DNA of 64,000 bases from Muraenolepis orangiensis (taxonomy: Eukaryota; Chordata; Actinopteri; Gadiformes; Muraenolepididae), in contig CM051013.1 in assembly GCA_027704905.1 (NCBI GenBank), positions 12,844,910 to 12,908,909 of the forward strand, read 5' to 3'. Positions within the stretch are counted from its first letter, which is position 1. Each line of letters starts with the position of its first letter. Both the position numbers and the translations under genes were made by a program. The notes under the pieces are model-generated. The model saw only the letters and a list, made by a program, of their open reading frames with translations, had not been told where the DNA came from and did no database searches. Of the stretch, positions 1 through 21,111 are shown piece after piece.

Positions 1-57
<57 letters not shown>

Positions 58-153
58 GTAGATCTCTCTCTCTCTCTATTCAATGAAGTTCCTTAAAATG
101 CTATTAATACCCAATATTTTCCTAAGAACCTTTCATTTTCTTAAGATCTTCCT

Positions 154-212
154 ACATTACATTACATTACATGCATTTAGCAGACACTTTTTTCCAAAGC
201 GACTTACATTTA
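154..212 (+). mobile_element. Dispersed fish repeat end
   Basis: (ATTAC)n followed by ATGCATTTAGCAGACACTTT and CCAAAGCGACTTACA; related ends occur at about 19.2 and 62.7 kb. Confidence 0.6.
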
Positions 213-476
213 TTTCTTATTGTATATATTATATATATATATATAGTACTCATTATGGCCATGCTAATAGCGGGCGTTTATGCATTTTCTTTAGTTGGTT
301 TTTAGCTGGTTTGCAATTTAATGTTAGCTTTCAAATGTATTTCAAAGCTAATGTTTGGAGAGGTGCCCTACCCAAGGCAGCTATTCAATGCAGAATTATA
401 CGTTTGCTGGCGGTAGCTAGTTGTTCAGTGTGTGTATTTATTAGCTAGCTAGTTAGTAAGCTGTTCTGATCACTCT

Positions 477-514
<38 letters not shown>

Positions 515-1196
515 TGTGTGTACTTTGTTTTAATAAGTGTATGGTGAACACAGATTTTCCATTAATTCTAAGACGGAAATGATAGGCGGAAGAATATCGT
601 TTTTTTTCTTGATCGGAAGAAAACTTAATGTGAACCTGAATGTTTCTGCCACTTCTGCAATCTGTTTTCCTCAGTCTTGCTAAACGGTGCTGCCTTTCTG
701 TTGAGAGGGGTCAGCTGCCCTGCAATCACAACCTTGTGTGAAAGCAAGGAACCTTCCAAACTGTTCCCATTTGTCACTTGTATCATGTAATACACCTACT
801 GCAAATGTTGCACATGTGTACATGTCAACCACCAAAACATTTGGACACAAACTCTAAGAAGGAAAACAATGCACATACGACTAATTCATTCCTCATCCCA
901 TACTCATCACATATTGACACTCGGTCAGATTGCTCAAGACACCAGAGGCGGCCCATGGCTACGTCTACTGATGTTTAGGGTCACCATTATGTTTGAATGT
1001 ACAGTATGTTCGGGTAAGACTGGGTTGGGGTTTGTAAGACTGGAGTCGGAAAACACCGTGGGTAGGGCTGTGGAGTCGCCTGGAGAACGCACAACCAGGT
1101 CATTCAAATGTGCTCTAAATAATTAAAAGCATTTTATGAATCACTTTGACTTTGTTGTCACTACATTAAGGAATACGTGTTGTCCGTTTTACCTAG

Positions 1197-1516
1197 AACG
1201 CCATAGCAACAACCTAGAATACCCTAGCAACCTCCCAGATCACCATAGCAACCACCTAGAATACCCTAGCAACCACCAACAATACCCTAGCAACCACCAC
1301 CTAAAACACCCTAGCAACCACTTGGAACACCATACAAACCACCTACAACAACCTAGCAACCACCCAGATCACCATAGCAACCACCTAGTATACCCTAGCA
1401 ACCACCCAGAATACCTAGCAACCACCCAGGTCACAATAGCAACCACCTAGAATACCCTAGCAACCACCTAGAATACCCTAGCAACCACCCAGATCACCCT
1501 AGCAACCACTTAGAAA
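1197..1516 (+). repeat. Minisatellite of about 20 bp with RFX half-sites
   Basis: About 15 imperfect units of the form ACCCTAGCAACCACCTAGAA. Fourteen units keep AGCAAC, the core of an RFX half-site; the unit reading ATCACCATAGCAAC misses the full X-box consensus by one base. Lies upstream of the first rimkla exon seen here, probably in an intron. Confidence 0.85.
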
Positions 1517-2295
1517 ACCCTTGTTTTTTGAGTTTCCTTCTAATAGTTTGTGTCCAAATGTTTTGGAGGTTGACATGTGCAGTAGGAAGTCAAGTCAAGT
1601 TTATTGGATGCACATGTATTACAATGATGGGGGGACAGATTGCATAAGTGACAGACACATCCTAGGTTCACAATAGAGCTTACTTCAGTTCAAGAAAAAG
1701 CAATATCCTTCTGCCTCATAATCTTAGAATGAATGGGAAATCCGTTTTCCGTTCACCATGTATTTCTAACATTTTTACTATTTGTACTGTATATATACAT
1801 ATTCAGGATTTACACACACATACAGTTGTCAACAGAGTGATATAACCACTACTAACTAGCTAGCTGATAAATACATACGCTGAAACACTAGCTGTCGTCA
1901 GCTTACGTATAATTCTGCGTTGAATAGCTGCCATGGAATGTGTAAATTGAATGACAATCCAATGATAATTTGAAAGCCAACCTTAGCTTCAAACCAGTAA
2001 GCCATTGGCATAAATGTCCGCTTTTTGCATTTTGTACATAAAGTTCAATATGATGGTCAAATAATAGTCAATCTTGCTTTCTTTCAACCAACACTGTATG
2101 TGTTGCGTTGCATCCAAGTTGCTGTGAGTTTACTATAGACTCGCATTCATTATTTTAAAATTAAGACTAAAATCAAGAGGAGATGTAAGATCTTAGATTT
2201 TTGTTCTTAAGATACTTTTGTGAATCCGGCCGCTGGTCTAAACATTGTACACATCTTTTTAAACCCCTTTACTCCCTCCACCTCCACCCTCCCAG

Positions 2296-4980
2296 GCAAG
2301 GCGGTGTTCCTAGCCAGGGACAAGCACCACCTGTCGGACCTGTGTCACCTGATCCGCCACGAGGCGCCCTACCTCTTCCAGGAGTACGTTAAGGAGTCGC
2401 ACGGACGTGACGTGCGCGTAGTGCTTATTGGCGGGCGTGTCATCGGCTCCATGCAGCGCTGCTCCACAGACGGACGCATGCAAAGCAACTGCTCCCTGGG
2501 TAGGTTCACACTCAGCCACCCCCTCACCCTGGGTAGGTTCACACTCAGCCACCCCCTCACCCTGGGGAGGTTCACACTCAGCCACCCCCTCACGCTGGGT
2601 AGGTACACACTCAGCCACCCCCTCACCCTGGGTAGGTACACACTCAGCCACCCCCTCACCCTGGGTAGGTACACACTCAGCCACCCCCTCACCCTGGGTA
2701 GGTACACACTCAGCCACCCCCTCACCCTGGGTAGGTACACACTTAGCCACCCCCTCACCCTGGGTAGGTACACACTCAGCCACCCTCCAGTCTTTCGACC
2801 AATCGTGTTGCTGTATGCGGGGACCAGCAAGCATGTAACTGGCAAACAAAAACTCGGCCAGCAGTAGTAGTAAACTGTAAAAAAGTGGCTGTAAATGTTT
2901 CAAATCAACACAGTGTAGACTGGCCAGTGAAGAAAATACAGTTAAAGTACCCTTCTGAAAGCCTCATCCACTTGCGTGAATGAGTTTCTCTTTTCATTTA
3001 GACAATCTCCAACGAAACAGGAGGTGTAACTCTAAGCCCCTTGCGGATGTTGGCTTCCGGGCCCAGACCCTGTGCTGCCCCCCCTTTTCTACTGTAACAC
3101 AGCAGAACTGCTGGATCCCAGCAGGCCTGCTGTGACCACGACATGAAGCACCGCATACACAATAGTTGAAACCACACATGCTTGGCTACTACTTCCCCCT
3201 TTGGAACACACAACTTCAACAGATAAGAACCAGAAAAGACGTTAAGGCCTTTAAACATGGACATTGATAGCTGTGCTTATCTTACCTTTTGATATTGTTT
3301 AATTCTTATATCCACTTCCACAGATATTGTTGTTATTATGTATTCTTGGAATAGACATGTAGCTGTAACACATGGTAATGAACATACACTGTCACAGCCA
3401 GGTCACCATTCTGTATTTGGAAGCTACCACCTAATTAGCATTAACCAATGATTTATGTAAATTATTTCTCTCTTTGCATGGCTATTGCTGTGAAAACCTG
3501 GCATGGGTTTTTAGACCTAGAGTCACCTCCTGGAGGTCAGTGGCACAAGTCAGTGAGAATTCAATCCTGGAGGGTTCTTTCTTTCTCTTGTTTCATTGTA
3601 AATATTAAGGACTTTATATTTGAACTCGCTACAGATGAACTCGATGCGGTCACTGCATCTCCCCCATACATCACAGACCACACTGGCTGTGGAATATCCT
3701 AATAGGTCTAGTCATAGCTAGCCTGTCCTGATTGGATCCACCCCTTTGTATCACCCCTCCCCCACCCAGCCTTCCAGCTAGTGACAGACGTCACCGCGGT
3801 GCTTGCTAGTGTGGGTGCTAACGCAGGATGGCGTATTTAGGACACGGGTCTTCACCTCGCGTTTATGTGAAGCACCCGGCGCTCCGAGCCTCCGAGTTTT
3901 ATTTGTTGTTGACGTGGTGACGTTGTCGGCTGTTATTATGGGATGGTTGGAGTGGTTTTTTCGCGATACATATTTTTACGTGGTTGCGATTTATGTTAAG
4001 CTTGTTTTTTTTTTTAACTGTAAAATCATAAGATGGTCAGTGTGAGATAGTGATCTGTGAACTATTCCAGTGGAAACAGGCTGGTATGTGAACCATTTGT
4101 GTGGAAAGATTGCACTGGAAGGATTGCAATGCATAGAAACGGTCCTAATGTCTCTCTCCTTCACTGTTTCCCTCCCTCCCCCCTCTCTCCCGCTCTCTGT
4201 TTTGCTTTGGCTCTATCTCACTGTCCATCTTTCTCCTCCTCTCTCCCTCTCCATTGTCTCAATCTCCATCTGTCCCTCTGTCACCTCTCTGTGCCCCCAT
4301 CTCCTACCTCTCTCTCTCTTCCCCCCCTCCTATTCCACTCTCTCCTATTCTCTCCCCCCCTCCCCCCCACCTCTCATATTCTCCCCCGACCTTTCTCTCT
4401 CTCCCCCCCCCCCCCCCCAGGCGGGGTAGGCATGATGTGCCCCCTCAGTGAGCAGGGCAAGCAGCTGGCCACCCAGGTTTCCAACATTCTGGGCATGGAT
4501 GTGTGCGGCATCGACCTGCTGCAGCTGGACGACGGCTCCTTCGTGGTGTGCGAGGCCAACGCCAACGTGGGCTTCATCGCCTTCGACCAGGCGTGCGGCA
4601 TGGACGTGGCGGGCATTGTGGCGGACTACGCCCTCTCGCTGCTGCCCGGCCGCCTCATCATGCGCAAGATGTCCCTGCTGTCGGCCGTCTCCAGCAGCGG
4701 CAGCGAGCCGGAGGTGTGCGGCAGCGAGCCGGAGGTGTGCTGCGGCCCCGCGGGGCCCGTCGGCCCCCACGTGTCGCCGGGTGGCCTGCCCGGCGAGACG
4801 GCGTGCGACATGAGCGTGGGCTCCACGTCCAGCGAGAGCGACCCTGAGCTGGCCGAGCCCACCCCGCCGGACCCCGAGCTTCCCGACCTGGCCGGCCTGG
4901 TGGGCCTGTCGGGACTCCCAGAGCCGCCCGGGTACAACTTCAACACCCTCCTGGCCAACGGTTATCAAGCTATTGACTGA
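2296..4980 (+). CDS. rimkla: N-acetylaspartylglutamate synthase A, last two exons (partial)
   Basis: Two exons, 2296-2499 and 4421-4980, join in phase 1 (TCC CTG G | GC GGG) and end at TGA 4978-4980. The first encodes the ATP-grasp core: KAVFLARDKHH, PYLFQEYVKESHG, then DVRVVLIGGRVIGSM and CSTDGRMQSNCSLG. The second continues with GVGMMCPLSEQGKQL, the CGIDLL strand and the metal-binding CEANANVGF segment, then a low-complexity tail with a GSTSSESDPEL stretch and a terminal PGYNFN. This matches vertebrate RIMKLA rather than RIMKLB, chiefly through the tail motifs (recalled from the family). The enzyme ligates glutamate to N-acetylaspartate with ATP to make the neuropeptide NAAG in the cytosol. 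N-terminal exons are not in the window and probably lie to the left. The intron between the two exons holds a 33-bp minisatellite starting at the donor, and its acceptor is preceded by a pure C tract. The last exon is very GC-rich. Confidence 0.92.
2496..2793 (+). repeat. 33-bp minisatellite beginning on the rimkla splice donor
   Basis: About nine copies of a 33-bp unit (GGGTAGGTTCACACTCAGCC plus ACCCCCTCACCCT). The first copy contains the exon's donor (CCTGG|GTAGGT), so each copy repeats a donor-like site. The unit length is a multiple of three and the frame stays open through the array. Confidence 0.93.
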
Positions 4981-4997
4981 GTGAATAGCTCCCCCCC

Positions 4998-5055
<58 letters not shown>

Positions 5056-7715
5056 TAATGCATCCACAGCACCACACCAAGATGTGCATACTTGTGGACG
5101 TGGCGAAAGACACTGTTACCAAAACAACCCCCTCCCCCCTGTTCCTCGTCAACAGAGAAGGACTTACAGGTATTATCGCTACAAAGCAGCAGCAACATAT
5201 GAACAAATCAAACACATGACCTTACCTGCATTGCCATAACACACACACACACACACATATACACACCATATCTCACACTCCCTCCAAATACAAAGCGATC
5301 TGAGGCTGCTCCCCTGACCTCCCCCCCCCCCCCCCCCCATCTACCCCCAAACTCACCATCCACAATTAGCATTAGCATGCTGAGCTGTGTTGTGGTGGCC
5401 AAGAGAGGGTGGTACAGTGTGTTAGCTTCAAAACATATCACTTAGCACTCATTGTGGCTTTTAAGCTAGTTGAACAAGATTCTGTTTTGTTCTGTTATTT
5501 TCTCTGAGCTGGGGGTGTTGAATGGACCTCAGCACACATGAAAATCACAAACCCCAGCAAAAACACGACCGAGGAAAAGGCGGTTTATTGCGATGGTTTC
5601 CGGCCTGGTTCCTAATTAGCTCAATGATGTGACGGTCATCCCGGCGGCAATGTCCTCACACAATAGCGTCAGCCAATCGGAAGCAGGATCGCAATAAGCT
5701 GTGTTTTCACCGGAGACGGGCACTTCTTCTGCGGTTTTCCGACTTTCTTGCAGTCGCTCCGAAAAAACCGTAGAGCCAAGCTTGGTGGACTGGAGGTTAT
5801 TTTTCCCAGGGTTTACTGCTGTCCGTTGAAATGTAGCAAAGTGGTGGTGCTCTGGCCCTGAGATTGAAAAGTAACAAAGCTTTGGCGAGTGGGGCCAGTT
5901 CCGTGCGAATGTGGCAATCGAGAGAGAAAAAACCCCTCTCCTAGTTCCCGCCTCCCCGAGCGCTTACCCAAACAAACGACGTAATGTAATGTAGTGTAGT
6001 GTGATGTACAGTATTCAACAACACGGGAAAAAAAAACTCCTGGCGAACCCGCTCGTGGAAGTCGAGCGCCAATGAAGACCAAAGTGCCACAGAGCTTATG
6101 TGTAATAGATATGTAGACGTCTAGGTATCTCGCTCACCCTGCTTTTACAATACAGTGAAATTCACCTCCATTCGTATCTATAGGGTCTCTTGGGCCTCAG
6201 AGGCCACTGCAGAAGTCTGGCCCTGCTAGATTGGCCTCTGGAGGCCCTGTGTGTACTCACACGACGGTGACTCACTCACTAGGGCGTGGTCATGGAAATT
6301 GCGAACCACCAGGCGTAGCTTCGTAGGCTTCTAGACAACCTTTACAGGCGAAGGAAATCGGGCGTCATCAGCTTTTCTTTATTCCCTGTTTTTTATTATT
6401 TTTTTATTCAACTTTCAAGTAGCTCTACCAGCATGTTTATTATAATTATTATTAAAAAAAGTATTACAATGAAAAATAAACAGTTAAACCGTTTATTTGT
6501 TTAGCTGCTGGTTTTTTTTAAAGAGTATCTTGAAAACTTGGCACTTTATAGTAAAAAAAAATATGCATTTGTTATTTTTTTTGCTTAGACACAAAAACAT
6601 TTAAAACGTGATTATACAAACAGAAAACAGAAAAGCCTTTCCACCTGTAAGCAGAATATACCTCAAAAACAGTCATGACTTCTCACTCTGCCATACGATG
6701 AAACAATCCAAACATATCATTCCATACTGGGGTCCATCTTTTGTTTCTCATTGGGATACCAATACATCCCGGCCCCTCCCCCCCCCCCCCCCGCCCCTTT
6801 ATAACTTCCAGCTAGATAGTTAGCGTACGTTCTCTTGTAAATATTAGTGTTTGGGGGTTTACCGTTTGATATTATAACCCATCAAACTCGGCTCACAGCG
6901 GACATAAACAAGGGGGAAGGGTTAGAATGTCTGCCGATTTTAACATTGTGGGTTATTGTGTACAAATGTAGTTTTGTACAGACCTGCAATGCTTTGGGGG
7001 GGGGGGTGGCGGGGGCGGGGGCGGGGGGGGGGGGGGGTTGACTTCAACTGATATTTGGTGCTAATTCTTCTTGAATGGATTTAGACGTTGAGTTCAATGA
7101 TTTGCGATGCATACTATGATAAACTATCGTCTTGTTGTTTTTGTTGTTTTTAAGCCAGCTGAGGTAACCCATCGATGGCATAGGCCCCGAGGTATGATGT
7201 ACAAATAAACACATAGAAAAAAGTATATTTTTTAGAATGTTAATTTGTGTTGTGTTTTGTTGGATGGTTTGGAACAACAGGAAGAAAAAGAAAAAAAAAA
7301 CCTCTTTACTGGGGATTTTTAAAAGCATTTAAAAGAGTTTCTTAAGCTTTTATTTGTTTTATATTTTATTCAAATCTGATTTCACCTCACTTTCACCACC
7401 CAGCCTTGATTCAACCAATGCCTATAAGCAAAATAGCTACCAGCTGAATAATAAAAACAACAACTCTGTATAATCACTTCCATTCCCAGCTGGGATAAAA
7501 AGCACAATATGGACAGCCACTTAGCGTAGAAAGCAGTGGCGGGTGTGTGCGTGTGTGTGCGTGTGTGTGTGTGTGTGTGTATATGGCTAATTTCTCCCTG
7601 TTAGCTCATCCATCCCTGAAAACAACTCAGGGAAGCAGCCTTGATCTCCCCCTAAACCCCCCCCCCCCTCTCACCTTGCCCCACCTCCATGACAAAATGC
7701 ATGTGGTGCATGCAC

Positions 7716-7770
<55 letters not shown>

Positions 7771-8150
7771 AGTGACAACAACACACAAACAACAATTGAA
7801 ACAAAGAAAAAAAGGCTTGTGATTTAAAAAAAACGAAATGCCGTGTACACCTTTCAAGGTTAACATGCCGTTTTTTCTTCATTGGTCAGTTTGTTTTTAA
7901 AATCTTTTTATTTTATTTTTGACATTGTTCTGTGTTTTCTAACCGCCCTCTTTGCCCCCCCCCCCCCCCCCTCCTGGTTTCTGTGCGCACTAACCTTGGT
8001 TTCAGCTAAAGTGAGACCGCTCTGTGAACCTCTGAACCCTCGTCCGGAGCCACGTCAACGAAACTCTGCTCCCGATCGCTGCCAACGCTTTTTCCACAGG
8101 CCTCAGTGGCTTCGCTGAGATTTTGAACACCGTTTACGATACTGTGATGT

Positions 8151-8191
<41 letters not shown>

Positions 8192-10113
8192 GTTTATACA
8201 GTATATTACAGGAAAAAAAAAAAAAAAACTTTTGACATACAAACAAACTACAAATGTGAACCCAGCGTTTCCTGCCCAATACCCACCTTCTGTGTCAACA
8301 TCTGTCTTCTTTTGTATTGTAAGTATGTGTCACTTCCCCCCCCCCCCCCCACCCCACTATAGTATTTTCTAGGTCAAATGTAAATATTAAATACAAAAAC
8401 ACACACACACACACATAAAACACACACCTCTCCTCCACGGAGAGTCTCAAACATGTTTTGTTACATCCTTCCTCCTTGATGTTGTAAAAACGGCACGTCC
8501 ACGACATCCAGAGCACACGACTCACACCGAGGGTCCAGTGTGGTCGTCGTCGTGACCACTAATGACTTTACACACACACACACACATTTCTCCATCTCCC
8601 CTGGCAGTGTACAACTGACTGATTGGGGGGGGGGGGGGGGACCCAAGAGGCTCACGAGTCACAGAGTCGCAACTAGGGAAGAAGAGAAGAGAATTCAATG
8701 GGGAAGGAGGAGGAGGAGGAGGAGAAGAGGAAGTGTGAGAGTCGGATGATGTTGTGCGATGCTGAGAGTGTGTGTGGGGGGGGAGCAGAGAACCCACCCC
8801 CACCCCCACCCTGACGTCCCAGTAGGCATGAAGCAAGATACTATTTATTCATGACAGACCACGCTGCTAATGTACATTTGGCTCACAATATGAAAAAAGG
8901 GAATATGAGGAAGAACCAAGTGCTGTTCCATGTCTTGTTGCCTCTTTGGACGACCAATAAAAAAGTGAATCTCAATGCCAAAAAAAAAAACCTGACAATT
9001 CGCAAGCATTTTGTATTGTTGTATAATTCAATACTAATAATACTAGTCGCAAACTGGTGTATACATTGACACTTTTGTTTAGGATGAATAATGACAAACA
9101 TGCTGAATGAATTGTGTGTATATATACAGTATATATATAATATGTTAGGTGATTTCACACTGATCCGTAGGTCTCCCTTTACCCCACTGATGGCCATATG
9201 ATGTACCCCCAAAAGATGGAGGAATGCATTGAAGTTCCATTTTTTTTAGACGGAGCAACTGTGATGTCTGGAATACAGATAGAAACACGCTTGGCCTAAT
9301 CCATCACATGGGATATTAGTGGATTGAATCACGGTGAGGTGAGAGGATCCTCTGACTTAGGGATGGATTGTTGTGCCAACAAGAACATAATGAGCGTGTG
9401 GAAATTATTTCGCCCATGTTGTTGCAATGTGGTTCCCCGGACCGTGTGTAATTTTCACACCTGTGAGAGAGACGATGTCAATAAAAAAACGGTTCCTTTT
9501 TTTCCAGAACTAAAAAAAACAAAACGATTTGCCTCGGCTACACTGTGTACGTGAAAATAGTGCAGACCATGTTTTTAGTTGACTGAGGCTTTATAATGCC
9601 ACAGTCACATAATGCCATTGCTCGGACCGAAACAGGATTCCATATTAAAAAAAAGTTGGTTCATTTAAAATGAGATGGGCTACCTGCAGCACAACACTAC
9701 TCTAAAAAAAGTAATTTAGGCGGGACGTGAGCCCGCAACGCACTAAAGCAATCTCGGATTGCAAGCCCTGTGCGCTACCCATGTAGCCTTGTTCCAGCTT
9801 CTCTGACTAAAGGATATGGCTCACATCTAAAATTGACTGGATACCAAAGTGCCTTTGTTGTTTTTCCATGACATTTTCTCACCAGAAGGTTTGTCACGGT
9901 AATAATATAATACACCCAAAGTGGCATATGTGGGGTTTTCTTTAGGATACCCAAACAAGTAGCAAGACAAACGTGGCAGAATAGGTAGATCCGAAGAAGA
10001 TCAGTGATTTACTAGTGTGGTCGGTTCTCATTCTTCACCGATTGGGTGAAAACAAATTTAGTGGCTGTGAAAACCACAGGGCGGAGCTCATTACCATATT
10101 AGATCGGTGACCC

Positions 10114-10262
10114 TTTGGGCGGCGTTTTGGCAGTTTGAACGGCGTTCTGGACGGCGTTCTTTCTTTTGGCAGTTTGAACGGCGTTCTTTTGGCAGTTTGA
10201 ACGGCGTTCTGGACGGCGTTCTTTTGGCAGTTTGAACGGCGTTCTGGACGGCGTTTGTCACT
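10114..10262. repeat. GGCGTTCT-based tandem repeat
   Basis: Irregular repeats of GGCAGTTTGAACGGCGTTCT and GGACGGCGTTCT; no coding signal. Confidence 0.8.
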
Positions 10263-10473
10263 TTGAACGCGTGAAATGCGTGGCGCTTTCTGCACCATAT
10301 GGCTTTCCATAACCAAACACTGTAATAAGCCGTATCAGTACAAATGTGCGTGGTGTCACGGAATCACCTCAACCACAACCTGTGCCTGAGGTTCCCCAGT
10401 ATTTGCATTCTGCGACGGCGCCAGAACAAGAGATGAAAGTCGCTGGGAGGCTCTCGTATAGCGCTCCTTTTTG

Positions 10474-10650
10474 ATTCGATTCGATTCGATTCGATTCGAT
10501 TCAACTGTATTGTCACTGCACAAAGTACAAGCGCTATGACAATGGCATGCAGTTCGGTGTCCAACCAGAAGTGCAAAACGGTATACAAGGCGCAATGTGT
10601 GAGAATAACTCACATTGCAGTAAGGATAAATATGTATGTACAAAGGTATA
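10474..10650 (-). mobile_element. Fish dispersed retroelement fragment with (GATTC)n end
   Basis: Five GATTC units followed by TGTCACTGCACAAAGTACAA and CAGTTCGGTGTCCAACCAGA, a combination recalled from fish interspersed repeats. Lies just beyond the 3' end of zmynd12. Confidence 0.4.
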
Positions 10651-10929
10651 CATGTGATTATTAGTTTAGTTTATAAATGATTAGTTATTAGTATCATTAT
10701 TAGTTTAGTATACAGTACAACCAGTACATACTGTATATATCATATATACAGAATATACATATATATATATATATGTACTGTATATTATGGTACGGTACAT
10801 AGAATATAAGTGGTTTCAGTTCAGAGAGAGTTCTGTCTTATAGCTCTCTCTTTTACTGGACAAGCTCCCTCCCTCCCCCACTGCAGGGCTCACCTTTCAC
10901 CCTCCAGGCTTCAAAGAAGCTTACAAGTC

Positions 10930-19823
<8,894 letters not shown>

Positions 19824-19970
19824 CACGTTTTAATGTTGCTATTAAGATTAATGTTCACCAACCCCCCCCCCCCCCCCAAAAAAAGTCCAACGACGGCTAT
19901 AATAAAAGGACGGCAAAGGACGCGCTAATCTGCGCTGACCGATAGTTAGTTACGCTTCGTTATATCTCCG

Positions 19971-19984
19971 GTTGCCATGGCAAC
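19971..19984. promoter_or_regulatory. Perfect palindromic RFX X-box in the zmynd12 promoter
   Basis: GTTGCCATGGCAAC is a complete two-half-site X-box, the target of RFX factors that drive ciliary and flagellar genes. It lies 148 bp upstream of the zmynd12 ATG (minus-strand gene), a normal distance for ciliary promoters. The match is seen directly; the regulatory role is inferred from the family. Confidence 0.8.
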
Positions 19985-21043
19985 GCACTTTGAACTGATT
20001 CCTCGCAGTACCAAAAAAAACAAAAAAGACAGATGAAAGTGAAAAGGCTGAACATTTGGTTCAGGGTTTAAGAAACGGGTGGGGTGAGGAGGAATCCGAC
20101 CACTTTATTGCCAATATCACAAGGCAGAGAGGAGTTCGACATGGTCACGGAACATATTGCATGGCCACATGAAATATTATTGATTTACAGTTATCGCGAG
20201 ATCACGACGTATTTGTCTCGAGATCACGACAGAGGCAATTAATGTGAACGCGTTAACAATAACACGACGGTCTGACTGATAGCTGCTGCATGTGATGGAT
20301 GAATGGCATATCTGTTATCAATAATTGTCGACCATGCTGTCGCGTTTGCAACTTTGTTGTTGCACACGAGTCACCCTGCAGGTGATCCGTTTCATATTCA
20401 TTTATACAGGGACCGGAAAGGTCTCCAGAATGATGTAGAAGAAAACTACTTTTGTTAGAGGGACTAATTTGAGTATTGAGGCAAAAAAAAGGCATTGGGA
20501 ACTGGACTATCGTTCATTGTTGTTCCTTGTGTATTTTATAATAATATTTTTATTAAGAAAACTTGGAGCATCTATTAAACATACATTAAACATTAATAAT
20601 ATGTACAAAAATAGATTACAACTTTTTTTGTCAGAATATAAAAGCAAGTGCTTATAAACCTGAACTTTGGTAAAACAAATAAACGCAAATACGTTTTTGG
20701 CACCTAGCTGCATTTTCTAATTATTATTTTTGGCATATGCACAATTATTATTATTATTATTATTATCCAACTTCAAAAGAAAGATATATGAAACATGAGA
20801 TGAAAGCCTCCTGCATTATATGTCAAGACTCCAATGGCTTCTAAATAAGATCGTTAAAAACTAGTACACATTTTTATCCTTTCTACGCATTTACAAAAAT
20901 AAAAAAAGCCCATTTTACTATTGGCCTACATGCAAATGTTCTCGGACATGTCTTCTACTAAAGCGGAGGCGTCACCAACGCGACGCTGCAACATGAATAT
21001 ACTGTGTCGGCCATTGTTGTCGTTTTTTTCTTAATGCGACACA

Positions 21044-21106
21044 TTCTTCTTCTTCTTCTTCTTCTTCTTCTTCTTCTTCTTCTTCTTCTTCTTCTTCTTC
21101 TTCTTC
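21044..21106. repeat. (TTC)21, i.e. (GAA)n in the emp3 3'UTR
   Basis: Pure triplet run starting 6 nt after the emp3 stop on the transcript strand. Confidence 0.95.
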
Positions 21107-21111
21107 GATGG

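Larger units (their letters stand above)
1..2295. other. Upstream of the first rimkla exon seen; probably intronic
   Basis: Holds a CT run (1-77), a dispersed repeat end, a (TG)n tract (479-512) and the 1.2-kb minisatellite. No open frame here has the composition or homology of a vertebrate exon. Confidence 0.6.
4981..10929. other. rimkla 3' flank and intergenic DNA
   Basis: After the stop come (AC)n at 4999-5050, several poly-C or poly-G runs (5321-5338, 6777-6792, 7022-7037, 8337-8350, 8625-8640) and AATAAA candidates at about 6474, 8957 and 9482. No coding exon was recognised. The rimkla 3'UTR probably covers part of it. Confidence 0.6.

Noticed and set aside
9719..9790. tRNA-like segment on the minus strand (GCGGG/CCCGC stem with a 7-base loop)
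   Set aside because: The loop lacks TTC and the other arms are poor; at most a decayed SINE head.
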